Assembly: GCA_963971575.1 (NCBI GenBank)
Contig: OZ020622.1
Span: forward strand, 10,082,279-10,146,278
DNA: 64,000 nucleotides
Direction of reading: 5' to 3'
Origin: Liopterus haemorrhoidalis
Taxonomy: Eukaryota > Arthropoda > Insecta > Coleoptera > Dytiscidae
The first letter of the stretch is position 1, and every line of letters starts with the position of its first letter. Positions 33,014-45,539 of this stretch are shown here, piece by piece. Below the pieces are notes generated by a model. The model was not told the DNA's origin. It did no database searches and worked only from the letters and a program-made list of their open reading frames with translations. A program made the translations under genes and the position numbers.

Positions 33014-34230
33014 CAGCCTTGGACAAATGTATGGAGCACCCATGCAGTTAAAATATAATATTTAAATTTATGTACATTGTAACTTGTATGTTTTTGACAA
33101 AATGTTTTTAAAATATCACGTTCTAATGACACATGACACATGATTCTAAAAGACGTACGTCTAACCAGACAGCCCAACATGTAGACAATAAAATGTAAAA
33201 AGAGTTATGATAAATCTTGAAATACAAATAAATACAGACTCAGGTCTATTATGTTTTGTTTACATAAAAATAAACAACTAAGGCTTGGATCATTATTACA
33301 CATACGTTTGAAGTGGACACTGTCTTTTCATGTTCTATTGAGTTCAAGTGAATATTTTTAATCTTTATGGCTAAAAACCGTGAACTCATTGTGGAAGAAA
33401 GAGTCAAATTGTATTGCTCCATTCACAAGGACAGTCGCAGGTGAAAATTAAACAAAACAAAATGGATCTTCAAGAAAAGCCGTGCAAATTACCCTCAAAA
33501 GGTTCCAAGAGACTGACACTTATGAAAACAGACTAAAAACCGGAAGAAAACGTGCAACCACTTCCAGAGATGATCGTTTTATAAAGAGAAGTGCTCTTCG
33601 TAAACTTTCAATATCGTCAAAAGAGATGGCTGGTGAGCTGTGGGAACAAGGAGAAGTTAAAGTTTCTTCTAGAACAATTAGAAGACGTCTAGTGGAATCT
33701 AATTTGCATGAAAGAAGAGCTCGCCGAAAACCACTGTTGACTGAGTGACACAAAAAACTTCGCCTTGACTGGGCCAAAAGACATTTAAATTGGACACCTG
33801 ATGAATGAGCGAAAATAATTTGATCTGATGAGTTCAATATAGAAGTTAGCATTGTAATGGTTTAATGTACTTACGAATTTAACAGAAAAATAAATTTCTA
33901 AACAATTATTGCACTAACAATTTAAAATATAATTTACTATAAATTTACGAAATTAAGGTTTGTTTTTTTCTTGGAAAACTTGGGGCCATCTTTGTAAGAC
34001 GTAGGCCGGGTGAAGCTTTTCATCCTGGCAGCATCATCCCGACGGTCAAATTTGGTAGCGGTAGCATCATGATCTGGGGGTGCATGTCCGTCAATGGCTT
34101 AGGCGAAATCATTTTTTGCGAGGGACGCATTATTCTGCTCGTTATGTTACCATACTAATGCAGTTTTGGAGCCATCAATATTAAAATTATTTGATAAAGA
34201 CAATCCAGATTATTTTTTTCAAATATGTTT
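33014..34230 (+). pseudogene. Tc1-like element, transposase broken and 3'-truncated
   Basis: A TA followed by cagccttggacaaatgtatg (33014) fits a Tc1-type 5' end. Coding from 33367 reads MAKNRELIVEERVKL, then RFQETDTYENRLKTGRKRAT, SSRTIRRRLVESNLHERRAR and LDWAKRHLNWTPDE, matching paired helix-turn-helix and the region before the first Asp (a degraded SDEFN). About 125 bp of foreign sequence follows (33851-33975). The frame then continues FVRRRPGEAFHPGSIIPTVK, GSGSIMIWGCMS and EPSILKLFDKDNPDYFFQ, where it ends just before the second Asp. No 3' TIR. Confidence 0.85.
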
Positions 34231-34527
34231 TGACCCACTTGCAATGGCTGCTACAGGTTTATATACCTTACATGCAGGTTACACCCCCGCTTGTACCCCG
34301 CATCTACACTCGTACAAATATTTGAGCTCTTTTGCCCTGCCTGGCGTATATCCATTAAAAAAACATTTGTTTTAGGAAGCGAAACGCGGCGCGATGCGAA
34401 TTTAAGTTATAAACATTTCAATATAACTAAGTATCAATTTAAAATGTGTAAAATGAAAATAATACATGTTATTATTATTATTATTTTTTATTAAAGAATT
34501 TCTTCTTTTTTAAAAGTAAATAATTGG

Positions 34528-34661
34528 GCATTTCTCCGTTGCCCTCCCTGCTCCAGCCGCCACTGGTAATAATATAAATACATATCATGCGGCCCGCGTG
34601 AATTTTACTTATCAGAAAAATTGCCCGGGGCTTAAATGACTTTGACACCCCTGCCCTAAGG
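34528..34661 (-). mobile_element. Two orphan hAT-like termini in tandem
   Basis: On the minus strand one end starts CAGTGGCGGCTGGAGCAGGG at 34565. Another starts CAGGGGTGTCAAAGTCATTT at 34653 with a following GGGCCGCATG block, a very common hAT end. Partner ends were not found. Confidence 0.45.
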
Positions 34662-34664
34662 GTT

Positions 34665-35390
34665 CGTGGACCCCCAGGAATTGGTGCTCTAATCGGTTTA
34701 AAACATGTAAAAAAATTGTATCCTACTAATTTCTAGTAGAACATTTCGAGTTCTTAATTGGTAAAGTCAGAGAATACAAATTAGCTAATCTTCTTCCAGG
34801 TAGTAGAATAAAATAAATCTGAAACCGGAAAACGATAAAGAATGGAAGTGTTTAGTTTATTGGTATTGTACTGGTTTTCTACGTTACCACTGGCATAGAG
34901 AGTTCTTGGCCAGAAGCCAATATAGTCAGCTGGTTTAATGGCGAACCATTAATTGCAAAGGACGAAAGATAAAAGGATTTCTAAAGAGTAAATTACGGTT
35001 AATAAATTCAATAGCATGAATTGTGGTTGGTATTAGTCATTTAAATATGGATTCTTTAAAGATTTTCTCTTGCTTTATTCTTTTTATATATCTTTATTAT
35101 TTTGTCTATGTTGACCATTGGATTAAATAAATTTATATCAAGTAGAACAAATCAAGGATTCTAACCCTTTTTTGTCAATTACATTGTCCTATCAAAATTT
35201 CAGAATAATCTCAGCAAATTAAATCCTGAGTAAATTAATATAGCGTACGTTTTTGTTACAGAAGAGTTTGACAGACAATTATAAACTTATTTACCGACTT
35301 TTTTCAACCACAGTGTAAATAAAAAAAGTAAACCGAAGAGAAGAACTGAAAAAGGAATACAGTTACTGAGCACGGCGACATGGCTTCCAT
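34665..35390. other. No recognisable feature
   Basis: AT-rich. Nothing recognised apart from simple tracts. Confidence 0.4.
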
Positions 35391-35394
35391 TTTG

Positions 35395-35488
35395 GAATTT
35401 CCATCTTCAGATCTTGTCAACTCAGGAGTTGACTCAGAGTAAAGTATTTTATCCTCAAAATGATCTGCAGCGATAGTAGGACTGGTCA
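35395..35488 (+). repeat. SINE body fragment (family of 51790-52064)
   Basis: Contains tcaactcaggagttgactca, agtattttatcctcaaaatga and cagcgatagtaggactggtc, in the same order as the 59125-59290 and 51790-52064 copies. A mariner begins directly after it at 35491. Confidence 0.65.
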
Positions 35489-35490
35489 TA

Positions 35491-36777
35491 CGAGGTGTGT
35501 AAATTAATTAACCGGACTGATTTTATTATTATTATTTTTTTTTCGAATAGAATTACAATTCAATATTATCTCCCTCAAAATAAATTCCTTGGGAAGCAAC
35601 ACAGCGTTGGAGTTGATTCTTCCAATCCTCATAGCAGTGCTGGAACTCTGATACTGGAATAGCTTTCAGCTAGTCGCTTACGGACGTTTGAATGTTTTCG
35701 AGTGTCCCAAAATGACGTCCTTTGAGGTGATTTTTCAATCTTGGGTAGAGGAAAAACTCACAAGGACTCAAGTCAGGCGAATAAGGAGACTGAGGAGCCA
35801 CAGGAATGTTTTACTGGACAAAAACTCGTTTATTGAAATTGTTGTGTGACAAGACGCATTGTCGTGATGTTGCCAGTTGTTCTTGATGTTTGGTCTCACA
35901 CGCATGACCCTTTTTTGAAGTTTTTTAAGAACCTTTCGGTAAAAGTGTTGATTGATCGTTTGGGCTTGAGGTACAAACGCTTTGTAGACGATTTCCTGGC
36001 TATCAAAAAAACAAATCAGCATGCATTTGATCTTCGACTTGTTCATTCTTGCTTTTTTGGGCCTTGGAGAGCTTGAAGTATGCCATTCCATGCTCTGGCG
36101 CTTTATTTTCGGGTCGTACTCAAACACACAAGTCTCGTAACCAGTAATGACACCAGAAAATGGGTATCATTTTCAATCGCTTCCAAAAAGGCACCTGTGC
36201 CTTCTGATGTCCTTTTGGTCCTGTGAAAGGTTTTTTGGAACCATTTTTGCGCAGATGTTTCTCATCCTCAATTCTTTGGTCAAAATCTGAAGAACGGTAA
36301 TGTGAGTCAAATTCAACTCTTCCTCGATCATTCTGACTGTCAATCGACGATCTTAACACACAAGATCCCGGATTCTGTCGACATTTGCATCTGCCTTCTG
36401 CTGCGTGATTCATCTTCAATCAACTTTTTTCCTTCTGGCAATGCCTTAAATCACCAAAACCCTGGGTCCTTTACAAAACACTGTCTCCGTAGGCCTGCTG
36501 AAGTTTTGCAAAAGTTTCCGTTGCACTGTGCCCAAGTCTTAAACAAAACCTGATAGCACACCGTTGCTCGAAATGAATGTCACTCATTTTTAGAATGCAC
36601 TAGAAGAAACTGATTCACGAAAAAAATCGCTACGGACAACAAAATTACTCTAGTGAGTTCAGACTCGTACTTAAGACGTATCACATGTTCACCTGCCACC
36701 CCTCCAAGTCCCGAGTCCCAAATGTAGCCAGATCAAACGCTATGTTGCCAGTCCGGTTACTTAATTTACACACCTTG
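35491..36777 (-). mobile_element. Full-length mariner, 1287 bp, inactive
   Basis: TIRs cgaggtgtgtaaattaatta (35491) and ttacttaatttacacacctt (ending with g at 36777), flanked by TA at 35489-35490 and 36778-36779. The transposase lies on the minus strand between ATG 36587 and stop 35553, about 344 codons, the normal mariner length. It shows MSDIHFEQRCAIRFCLRLGH, LTVRMI-type helix-turn-helix with shifts, VITGYETCVFEYDP (first catalytic Asp of TGDE changed to Tyr), HHDNASCHT (second Asp), and a shifted SP.LSPCEFF region, ending YFEGDNIEL. Stops, shifts and the lost Asp make it dead. It is the longest member here of the family at 13604 and 21236. Confidence 0.92.
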
Positions 36778-36779
36778 TA

Positions 36780-37490
36780 TGTTGAAAGGAATTTTTATAT
36801 ATGTAATTTCTTTTATTGTGAACGTATATTTTTTAATTTGATATATACAATGGTACAAAGAAAGTCACAGTATATATTTCTATAATTGTGTATAACTGTT
36901 AATTGTGTTTCTTTGAACTTTTTTTTTTTTTTAATTAGTCTCCGTGTCTAAAATTTCAAAAATTTTAATATTGTAATTTAATTCAATGGGATACTATTAA
37001 CTAAATGTACCTGATTCCTTTATTGCAAACTGGGCAATTAGCTCTTAAACTAGCTACTAGAACTGAATAACCGTTACATGAAAAAGGCGTATTGGAAATT
37101 GGAATACACAAAATTATTCGAGAGGTCAGAAATAGAATCGAATTTCAGCTCTCATAGTCACGAATCAACAAATTCAAAATTTTAATTTGAGTTAAAATTA
37201 GTGGAATTAATTTCAAAAATTTACTTCAAAAGTTTATGGAATTTGAAACTTTGTTAAATCAGAAATAATTAATTGATATAACGAACAAATGCAAAATACT
37301 AATTTTCATTTAACTGTTTTATTACACTGATTGGAGATGAAGTAGCTTAAATTGATGATTCGATAGTGTGAAGTCTAGGTGTGAAAGAATAATGAATTGA
37401 CAATTTTTTCCAATTTTGCATTCAGGCTTTAAACAAAAAAGCGCAGAAAACTTCCGGGTTTTTTGGAACTATTATTAAAGTTTTATTAGG
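36780..37490. other. No recognisable feature
   Basis: AT-rich. No coding similarity or repeat boundary seen. Confidence 0.4.
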
Positions 37491-37495
37491 TCGTC

Positions 37496-38307
37496 AAGGA
37501 TTAAATTTGTAGAAAAAAAGTTGGTTGATAACTTACAAATATAATGAATTATTTTATTCATCAAATGCACCCATATTATCTATACACTTTTGTCATTTAA
37601 GTGTCAGGTTGTTCAGGCCGGTGATATAAGACCCTGGCAGACGAAAGTCGATGAATTCCTGAAAGGCCAGTTTTACAGCATTGTCGGAATTAAACTGTTT
37701 TCCTATTAAAAAGTTGTCCAAACGAAGTAATCAGTGGGGGCTAGGTCTGGTGAGTATGGAGGATGATTAAGAAGTTCCAACTCCAATTTCTGTAGTTTTG
37801 CCACAGTCATTTGTGCAGTGTGTGGTCTAGCGTTATCATGCAATTAGATAGGAGTCAATCTGTTGACCAATCTAGGCTGTTTTTCTTTGTCTGTGCATCG
37901 TTTCGTCCAGTTGCTTGCAGTTTATTTCTGCTGTCATCGATGAGCCAGTTTTTTTTTGTTTTAAGTTACCTGTACGAAATTTGGCGAACCAATTTGATAT
38001 TGTCTGCTGCGTAGTAACACTAAAGCCAAATACTCTATTAATGTTTCGCGCGGTGTGCGATACCGTAGTTCCACGTAAGAACTCATACTTCATAATAGTA
38101 CGAATTTCCGACCGTTCCATTTTCAGCAAAATTATTAAAAAAAAAAAAAAGATATTTTTTAGAGCATACGATGATTTCTTTAAACAGGCGAGATGTGTAA
38201 CTTTCCAACCAAAAAAACAAAACAGTAAAATATTAAGCCAATGACAAATAATAAGCTGTTAAAATTGGAAGTAATATTAACTACAAATTTCATCCTTGAC
38301 GACCTGA
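37496..38307 (-). mobile_element. Mariner, internally deleted copy with both TIRs, 812 bp
   Basis: The ends are ttaggtcgtcaaggattaaa (37496) and the complement of tcaggtcgtcaaggatgaaa (to 38307), with TA at 37494-37495 and 38308-38309. Coding on the minus strand starts at 38120 (MERSEIRTIMKYEFLRG), includes VTTQQTISNWFAKFRTGN, then passes over a poly(A) tract to MTAEINCKQLDETM and the decayed end NNLTLK...CIDNMGAFDE. The first catalytic region is missing, with the same junction as 30400-31080. Confidence 0.9.
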
Positions 38308-38309
38308 TA

Positions 38310-39035
38310 AAGTAAAATTAGAAAACTTACGTTAACAACACGTAACTTTAAAATATTTTTTTAAAATTTATTGTTCAAGGAGACTTTTGTTCAAAGTTAT
38401 TATTTAATAACTTTGACAATTCCTTGAATAATCTTTTTACCCTTCTTCTTAGAAATGCCTTGTAGAAACACCCGTCTCTCGGAAGAGGAAGGCAGAAAGT
38501 AGTCGCTCCGATTAGCGTAAACATCAAAGTTGTTGAATTCTTAGAGGCACTGTGTCGGCATTCTGGTGATCTATCCGATTCTATTTGTTTAAATCTTTGT
38601 CATTATTTTTACCTATATTTAAATCTTTCAAACATTTCAACTAATTGTAAATATTACTTTTAATAAATTAAATTCATTAATTTTAAACCGTCTTACTCGA
38701 CTTTTGTAAACCTTTACCTTTATGAACTTAAGTGAACAGCTAAGATTCAGACTAACTATAAGGTGTCTGATCAGTCGGTTGGTAAGTACTAATACATATC
38801 ATTTAATTGACATATCGTTATGATGAACCCTGGATAACACTCACGCCTAGTACCTAGTACCCGAACTCCTTTAGTCAGGAATCTCATTTCAGTTTGAGAT
38901 CAGACTTTATATGTATATCACAGGCTCGCTACCTAGTTGATAATAAAAATGGAAAAATTTTGTAACGTATCAGGGCTCGGTACAATTCTTCTGCATTGAT
39001 GAAATTAGCTACGTTTATTTCGAACCATCTTAACC
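38310..39035. other. No clear feature; one short palindrome
   Basis: caaagttattatttaataactttg near 38392-38415 is a small hairpin. Nothing else was identified. Confidence 0.4.
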
Positions 39036-39039
39036 GGTT

Positions 39040-39290
39040 AACGGTATTTTTAACCGATTTCAACCCATGGTCTTCAGCCAGGTGCTCTTTCCACGATTTC
39101 TATTGCATCCTTTTACCTGAATCGACTCCATGTATTTGTTATTCTTCAACGTCTACAACTGTCTTTTAAGTTTCAGCCGAGATCTGTTCTACAGATTGTT
39201 ACTGGATCCTTTTTCAGAGTATGATTCCATCTCCACTTTCGTGCTTTTATCACCAATTCTATGGCTCTCTGTTTAGTTCTAAAGATTTAC
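39040..39290 (-). pseudogene. LINE ORF2 C-terminal remnant
   Basis: The minus strand reads KWRWNHTLKKDPVTICRTDL, NLKDSCRR and ITNTW, comparable to the RKW.WIGHTLRK...W...RRRGRP..TW segment of RTE-like LINEs (compare 5870-6020). Several stops. Old fragment. Confidence 0.45.
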
Positions 39291-39299
39291 ATTGAAGAT

Positions 39300-39890
39300 A
39301 ATCATTGGCCAGAATATGCGAAATATTTTACGTAGTTGTTGATAAAAATTTGTTACACATGATTGGTTTGTGAATTTTTTATGTTTTACAGAAAGAAGAA
39401 CAGAAGTTTTATTTGAATTGAAAATACTGATTTTCATTAACGGTGTACTGAATGTTTAGAAACGTAAAAACAAGACGTGCTTTGTTTATTCAAGCATGAA
39501 TGTATGTTTCAACAGGTATACAAAATTATCAATTAACTCCCACAGAACAAAATACATGGTTATAGCAATATTTAAATTCATTGCCATTGATATAATTGTG
39601 AATGATAACTATTTAACAGTAGTCTATTGCTACAAACATCTCTTATGGATAAATTATTGATTATACGAATAGAGATAGTCAAGATGGAAACATAAGGTGG
39701 AAACATACCCAACCAACCAACCATCGGCCGAATGCCAGCAAACTGCTTTTTCTGTTGGTAAATTGCTGGCACTAAAAGTCTGTGCAACGCCAGTATTAAT
39801 AATATACTTCATATTTGTACTTCGTATTGGAGGAGTGCTGAAATTATAATAGGGCATAGGGCATAGAGACTCCCACTCTTACAATACTCG
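39300..39890. other. No recognisable feature
   Basis: AT-rich, no coding or repeat structure recognised. Confidence 0.4.
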
Positions 39891-39894
39891 GTAT

Positions 39895-40100
39895 AAAAAC
39901 TCGAAGAAAATTGAAATGTTTATCACTTCTCGTGATCGCTGAAGACGGAAACAGATTGTTGAGCAGTTTCCGAAACGTCGGAATTTATTTATTTTATATA
40001 CTCATGAAGTATTGTATCTTTTTGATATTAATACTCATTATATTGTACTATTCTAGCCTAGTACTGTCAGCAATGGCAAATGTCCAAAATAACTGTGTCC
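39895..40100 (+). repeat. Dispersed repeat, copy 2
   Basis: Counterpart of 7440-7655 (minus): gctgaagacggaaacagatt, gagcagtttccgaaacgtcg, tgtactattctagcctagta and tcagcaatggcaaatgtcc are shared. Probably the end region of a retroelement. Boundaries are unknown. Confidence 0.65.
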
Positions 40101-40104
40101 GCAA

Positions 40105-40750
40105 AAATATTTGTATCTAAGCTGGTTTTATTTATTGTTATTTATTTATTTTTTTTCAAACGGAGATTATTTTCCGAATTGCCCTCGTACATTTGAAATT
40201 ATTCATCTTAATGCAAGTTTTTAAAAAGAACATGAAATTCTCCAAACGTATTTATTTGCTGAATTATTTCATGAATATTTTCGTCAGATCTTGTAAATTA
40301 TCATTATCTGATTCGTTGTTAAGAAGTATGTTCATCTTTTTACGCGACTACACCTGTAGATGCACTTCACTACTCTTGATCAACTGACCAAAAATTATGT
40401 CTCGTCACGTCTCATGTTACATATGTGCACAGTTCGAATCGTGTATGAACACGTCGGTTGGCCTGGCGTTTCAGTAGTATATTTCCATTTATACTATTGA
40501 TACACCACATCAACCTGCGTGTCCAAACACAATTCGTCAAGAATAATGAAATTTATTTACACGTGTAGTCTGGTTTATAACAACGAAGCAGACAATAATG
40601 AGTTACAAGATCAGACGATGTTTTGCATTTATCTTATTATTAGAAATCGAAGATACTAAGTTCATGATATATATCAGAAAAGAAATACGTTTGGTGAAAA
40701 TCAAGTTCGTTTTAAATATTTGCTTAAAGTTGACAAACGATTTCAAACGT
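40105..40750. other. No recognisable feature
   Basis: AT-rich, no feature identified. Confidence 0.4.
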
Positions 40751-40751
40751 A

Positions 40752-42281
40752 CAGTATTGGCCATTAAGATTGCAACTTTTAACATTTTTCAATTTTTCAA
40801 ATTTTAATAATAATAATGGAAAATAAATACTCTTAGTTCTATAATTTAATCATATTTTGTCTGTTACATCAATCAATAGTCAAATAATCTGACTTACAGA
40901 TTAATAATAAATTATTTCTTCATTTTTGCTTGGACAAAAATATTGCAACTATTTGAATTTTCTTGTTATACGCAGGTTTTATCCATAAATAATATGTTGT
41001 GCACAAGTAATATTTCAGTTTATATTTGTCAATCATGGGTCGTAGTAAAACTGTTTCAAGTGAAATTAGAAACTTAATTTCTGGTTTTAAAGACGGGCTG
41101 CTGCAAAATGTGATTTAACAAAATTTGAATGTTCACAAATCTACTGTGTCGCGAATTACAAAACGATTTCGAGAAGAAGGTACGTTTGAAGTTTCATACA
41201 AAACGAACTGATAAAAAAATTATTTATTTATCTACCAAATAACCCCTTTCTGTCATCGGAGAAAATTTTGGGCCTTTTGCCACCAATGGATCAAGAAAAC
41301 ATCTCAACAACTCAAGATTAGTTAGTGAGGGTCTTTTTAGTCGCCGTCCCGCTAAAAAACTACTTTTATCCAAAAAGAATGCGAAGGCCCGATTAGAATT
41401 TGCTAAAAATCATATTGACTGGACTGTGGATCAATGGAAAAAAGTTATTTTTAGTGATGAATCTAAGTTCAATTTGTTTAAAAGTGATGATGTAAGTTAC
41501 GTTAGGAGGCCTGCTAATAAAAGATTAGTTCAAAAATACACCTTGCCAACAGTTAAACATGGCGGAGGTGGTGTGATGGTATGAGGCTTTTTCTCGGGAT
41601 AGGGTATGGGTCCTCTTTACCACATTGAAGGAATAATGGATCGATTTAAATATAAAGACATCCTTCCGAATGTTATGGAACCTTATTCTGATGAGTTCAT
41701 GCCTTTAAAACATATTATTCAGCATGATAATGACACATAACATTCTTCAAAGTTGGTCTAAAAATGGTTCGAGGATTCAAAAATTAACGTAATGACTTGG
41801 CCGTCACAGCCACCCGATTTAAATCCAATAGAAAACCTTTGGGAGATTGTCGACAGAAAGATTAGAAACAAAACGCATTCAAATATTGAAGATTTGTTTA
41901 AAGCTTTGCAGGGTGCCTGGTCTAATATTGATAATGAAATGATCACGAAATTATTAGAATCAATGCCGAAAAGATGTCGGGAAGTTATAAATACTGGTGG
42001 TTACGATACAAAATATTAAAAATGACCTGTTAATAATAATTCATTTTCATAATTAATAAAAAAAAAGTTTTTTTAAGAGTAGTTGCTATCTTTATGACCA
42101 GGTAAAAATAATAAATACTATAAAAAAAAAAATAGAATTTACTATTAAAATTAAATTTTTTACTATAATATATGTAGAGGTTTGTTAAAGGTAAGAATTA
42201 CATTTTTTAAATTTAAAAATATTGAATAGAATAAAAATAAAAGAGGATTATCAAAAGTTGCTATCTTTATGGCCAATACTG
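40752..42281 (+). mobile_element. Full-length Tc1-like element, 1530 bp
   Basis: The ends are cagtattggccattaagatt and, inverted, cagtattggccataaagata, flanked by TA (40750-40751, 42282-42283). Internal partial copies of the TIR lie near 40940 (atattgcaact) and 42078 (agttgctatctttatgacca), giving an arrangement like the IR/DR organisation of some Tc1 elements. A transposase pseudogene fills 41035-42019. Confidence 0.9.
41035..42019 (+). pseudogene. Tc1-like DDE transposase, stop-riddled
   Basis: From ATG 41035: MGRSKTVSSEIRNLISGFKD, HKSTVSRITKRFREEGTFEV (helix-turn-helix), a degraded second DNA-binding stretch, SRRPAKKLLLSKKNAKARLE, VIFSDESKFNLF (first Asp), GGGGVMV.GFFS, IIQHDNDT (second Asp) and WPSQPPDLNPIENLWEIVD (the final acidic residue in NPIENLWE). 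The last frame 41792-42019 is open to EVINTGGYDTKY. Several stops (for example near 41118, 41583 and 41738) and a frameshift around 41210 make it inactive, though all catalytic residues survive. Confidence 0.9.
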
Positions 42282-42493
42282 TATATCCCAGTAGATAAAT
42301 TGCAATTTGAGGAAATGTACGAGGATTACCTTTTCTGTTCTTACAAATGACCACTAGATGGCAATATTGAAATGTTTCATTACTATGCTCGTAAAATTTG
42401 ACATTTGTTATTGTGAAATCAGTGGCACCCTATAAATTGACCAACTAGTTTGTAGACAGTGAGCGTTTAAAAATAAACAAGTTTGTGAAAAAA

Positions 42494-43450
42494 TGGATAT
42501 TACTCGTGAAGGTTTTCGTTGGATGATTTTAGTAAAGGTCTTACTCACCAACAATGCATAGATTTGCTTCATTCAACTTTTGTTAATGAAGCACCATCAG
42601 AAAAGACTGTTTACAATTGGTTTGCAGAATTTCGTCTAGGTCGTGCGTCATTAAGTGATGAATCTCGTGAAGGTCGACTAAAATCGGTTGTGATTCAAAA
42701 AAACATCAATGCTATGCGCAAAATGATTGAAGAAGATCGGCAACTGACTTACCGTGAGATAGAGGCATCTTTTGGCATATCGCAGACTGCAATACATTCG
42801 ATTTTGCATGAACATTTAGCTGTAAAAAAGATCTGTTCCCGATGGATTTCGCATTTGACCGAAGCTCAAAAAAAGGCTCGTGTTGATTAGCGTAAGGGAA
42901 TGCTAAAAAAAATCAACCTATGAACTGCAAAATCCGTATACAAAATCGTTACAGGTGACGAAACTTGGATTTATTCATATGAACTGGACACTAAGCGACA
43001 ATCCACTGTTTGGGTTTTCCAAGATGAACCTAAACTCACAATATTGTTCGTTCACGAAGTACTTACAAGATAATGATCGCTTGTTTCGTCGGTTGTACTG
43101 GGCATGTCACAACCATTCCTTTAGTGGATTGAAAAACAGTGAATGCTGAATGGTATACAACACTTTGTTTGCCAGAAATCATCGACAAAATCAGGAAAAA
43201 CAACCAAAAACATTGCATAATTCTTCATCATTACAATTCGAGCTCCCACACAGCACGTCAGACAATTGATTATTTGAAGGACAAAAACATCGAATTAATG
43301 TCTCATTGCCCGTATTCACCTGATTTATCCCCTAACGTTATTTTTCAACAAACGTGTAGAATGAACAATAGTTTCCGTGGCTAAGAAAATGCCAGTGGTT
43401 TTGATGTGCATGTCGAAATTATTTCGAGAAAATTTCTAAAGTAAAATGTC
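42494..43450 (+). pseudogene. Mariner transposase pseudogene
   Basis: Starts MDITREGF near 42494 and shifts frame at about 42518 into DDFSKGLTHQQCIDLLHSTF, VYNWFAEFRLGRASLSDESR and LTYREIEASFGISQTAIHSI (helix-turn-helix), then CSRWISHLTEAQKKARVD (stop 42888). It continues VTGDETWIYSYE (first catalytic Asp, near 42953), VWVFQDEP, shifted NAEWYTTLCLPEIID, LHHYNSSSHTA (second Asp changed to Tyr) and CPYSPDLSPN. Same family as 7956-8345. TIRs not recognised. Confidence 0.9.
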
Positions 43451-43454
43451 TTGA

Positions 43455-44220
43455 TGATTGCTAATCTTTATAAATGACATAGAAAAAGAAGTGCAGTACT
43501 CAATGTAATTATTTTTATGAATTAGAGTTCATTTTATATCTTTTATATTTATATTTTATCTTAAACTCTTTGCCATTGAAGTGTTTTAGATTTAATTTTT
43601 CTCTCTTCAATAAGAAATCTTCAAATAGAAAATTAAAAATTTCATGTAACACTGTTCTTGTGAAGTTCATTACTATGTTTTTTCTTTTTAATTAGAATCA
43701 AAGTTTCCTTATAGATACAAACTTGTAATCTTTTTCTACTGTCTGTTACACTTAAGAAACTTATAACTTAATTAGATTTAATATTGAATTAAAAAGGAAA
43801 TAACAACTTTACTAAAAAATAAAAAATAAAATACTTGCACGAACTCTTTTCAAACTTCAGAAAACGAACAAGTTCCTCTGTTCAGTATTTTATAATTAAT
43901 ACGTATGTTATGTTTGCGCATAATTTATTTTTTATTATTTTAAAAATTCACCAAAGAAAAATATATTCTTATACAATCTCTAAACCAACACAAAATATTA
44001 GTATTACTAATTGAAAATAAAATTATAGATAAAATAAACTGAGATGGATATTACATGGTATTCAGAGCAACCGAGACCGGGCCTGAAGCCGGGAAAAACA
44101 TAATATCCGGGCCCGGGCCCCTGGAAAATAATAATCCAAAACATCCCCACATCCCGCCCCGGAAAAGGATAACTACCAGCTCGATGACGTCAAAAATCTG
44201 CTCGTAGATAGAAATTGTTT
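43455..44220. other. Mostly featureless; GC-rich patch at 44070-44160
   Basis: AT-rich except a patch with gaccgggcctgaagccggga and ccgggcccgggcccctgg, which may be a hAT end. It is unpaired. Confidence 0.3.
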
Positions 44221-44225
44221 CCGCA

Positions 44226-45450
44226 ATGTCTATACTAAAGACAAAGCAATTTGTATTTCGTCCTGTGCTGGGACTCATCGATGCAGTGTTGTCATTAATG
44301 AAGAACATATGTAACGCTCTTGAAGATAAAAAAGAATGCGCCATTCAGCTATGCGATCTCAGTAAGGCTTTTAAACGAATGCCTCACAAATTATTCTTAA
44401 ACAAAATTGAATATTACGGTGTTAAAGGTACAGTCCTTCAATTGCTCAAATCTTACTTAACAAATCGGGTACAAATAGTTGATAATAACTCCGAATTGAG
44501 CAAGTCATGTAAGATAAAAACAGGAATACCCCATGGCAGTATCCTTGGGCCTTTATTTTTCATTATATTTATAAATGATCTACCCAATACGCTGATTACA
44601 CAACTCTACTGGTGAACGACAGGGATGCAAGTATGTTACAAATCAAGCTTGATACTGCCAATCTCGAAGCTACCAGTGGTTCTAGCAGAATTATTTAACT
44701 TTAAACCATAGCAAAACGCAGACTATTACCTTTACATCCAATAGAAGATCCCCTAAACCTGGCGTTGCCGATTTTCTGGGTTTACGAAAAGACTCTTCAT
44801 TGACATGGAAGTGTCATGTAACTGTCATCAGTGGTAAGCTCTACAGAGCAATCTATGCTACTCTGCGTATAAGGAAAACAACCAACCAAGATTTGACTGT
44901 ATATCATGCATTGTTCCATTCCATTATGTCTTATGGTCTATTAGTCTGGGGCAGTGCGCCACAAGTAGAGAAGATATTTATACTTCAAAAGAAGGATGTA
45001 AGGGCTGTAGTGAATGCACCAAGAACCTTTTCTTGTAAGCCAGTATGCAAGAAACTGGATATACTGACACACAATTCACAATTAATTTTGTTACAAGCTT
45101 TAGAAGTAAAGATGAGTAGTGGGAATCTTTCAGACCGCAAAGAGTGCCATACCTACAATATATCATACGTTCCAAAGAAGGTCTTAGTGTGCTAAGGTCT
45201 CGATTGCAATTATCCAGCAAAATGAATATTGGTTACACTATATTCAATAAAATCCCCTTTCAAATAGAAATAAAAATTTAAAACAATTTAAATTTTCTTT
45301 TAAAAATATCTTAGCTAGTAAGTCATATTATTCTTTAAATGAATTTATAAATGATCTTTTGTAAAACCTATTATTACTATTTTTTTTTACTTAACCTGTA
45401 TTATTTTAAATTAAATTAATGTTGATTATTATTATTATTAATATAGTACC
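44226..45450 (+). pseudogene. CR1/Jockey-like LINE ORF2 with (TTA)n tail
   Basis: Frame 44226-44615: KQFVFRPVLGLIDAVLSLMK, IQLCDLSKAFKRMPHKLF (first catalytic Asp), LLKSYLTNRVQIVD and TGIPHGSILGPLFFIIFIND. The YADD palm region is lost in a frameshift near 44610. It resumes with DFLGLRKDSSLTWKCHV, HALFHSIMSYGLLVWGSAP and FILQKKDVRAVVNA (44760-45195). The 3' end has a TTA repeat at about 45425-45441. The N-terminal part is absent. Confidence 0.88.
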
Positions 45451-45539
45451 AGACCTGTTGCAAACAACGTTGGCAAACTGATATCGAATAAAAATCAATA
45501 TAAGCAATAATCAATTATTAAAATTTGCATGATTTTGCG

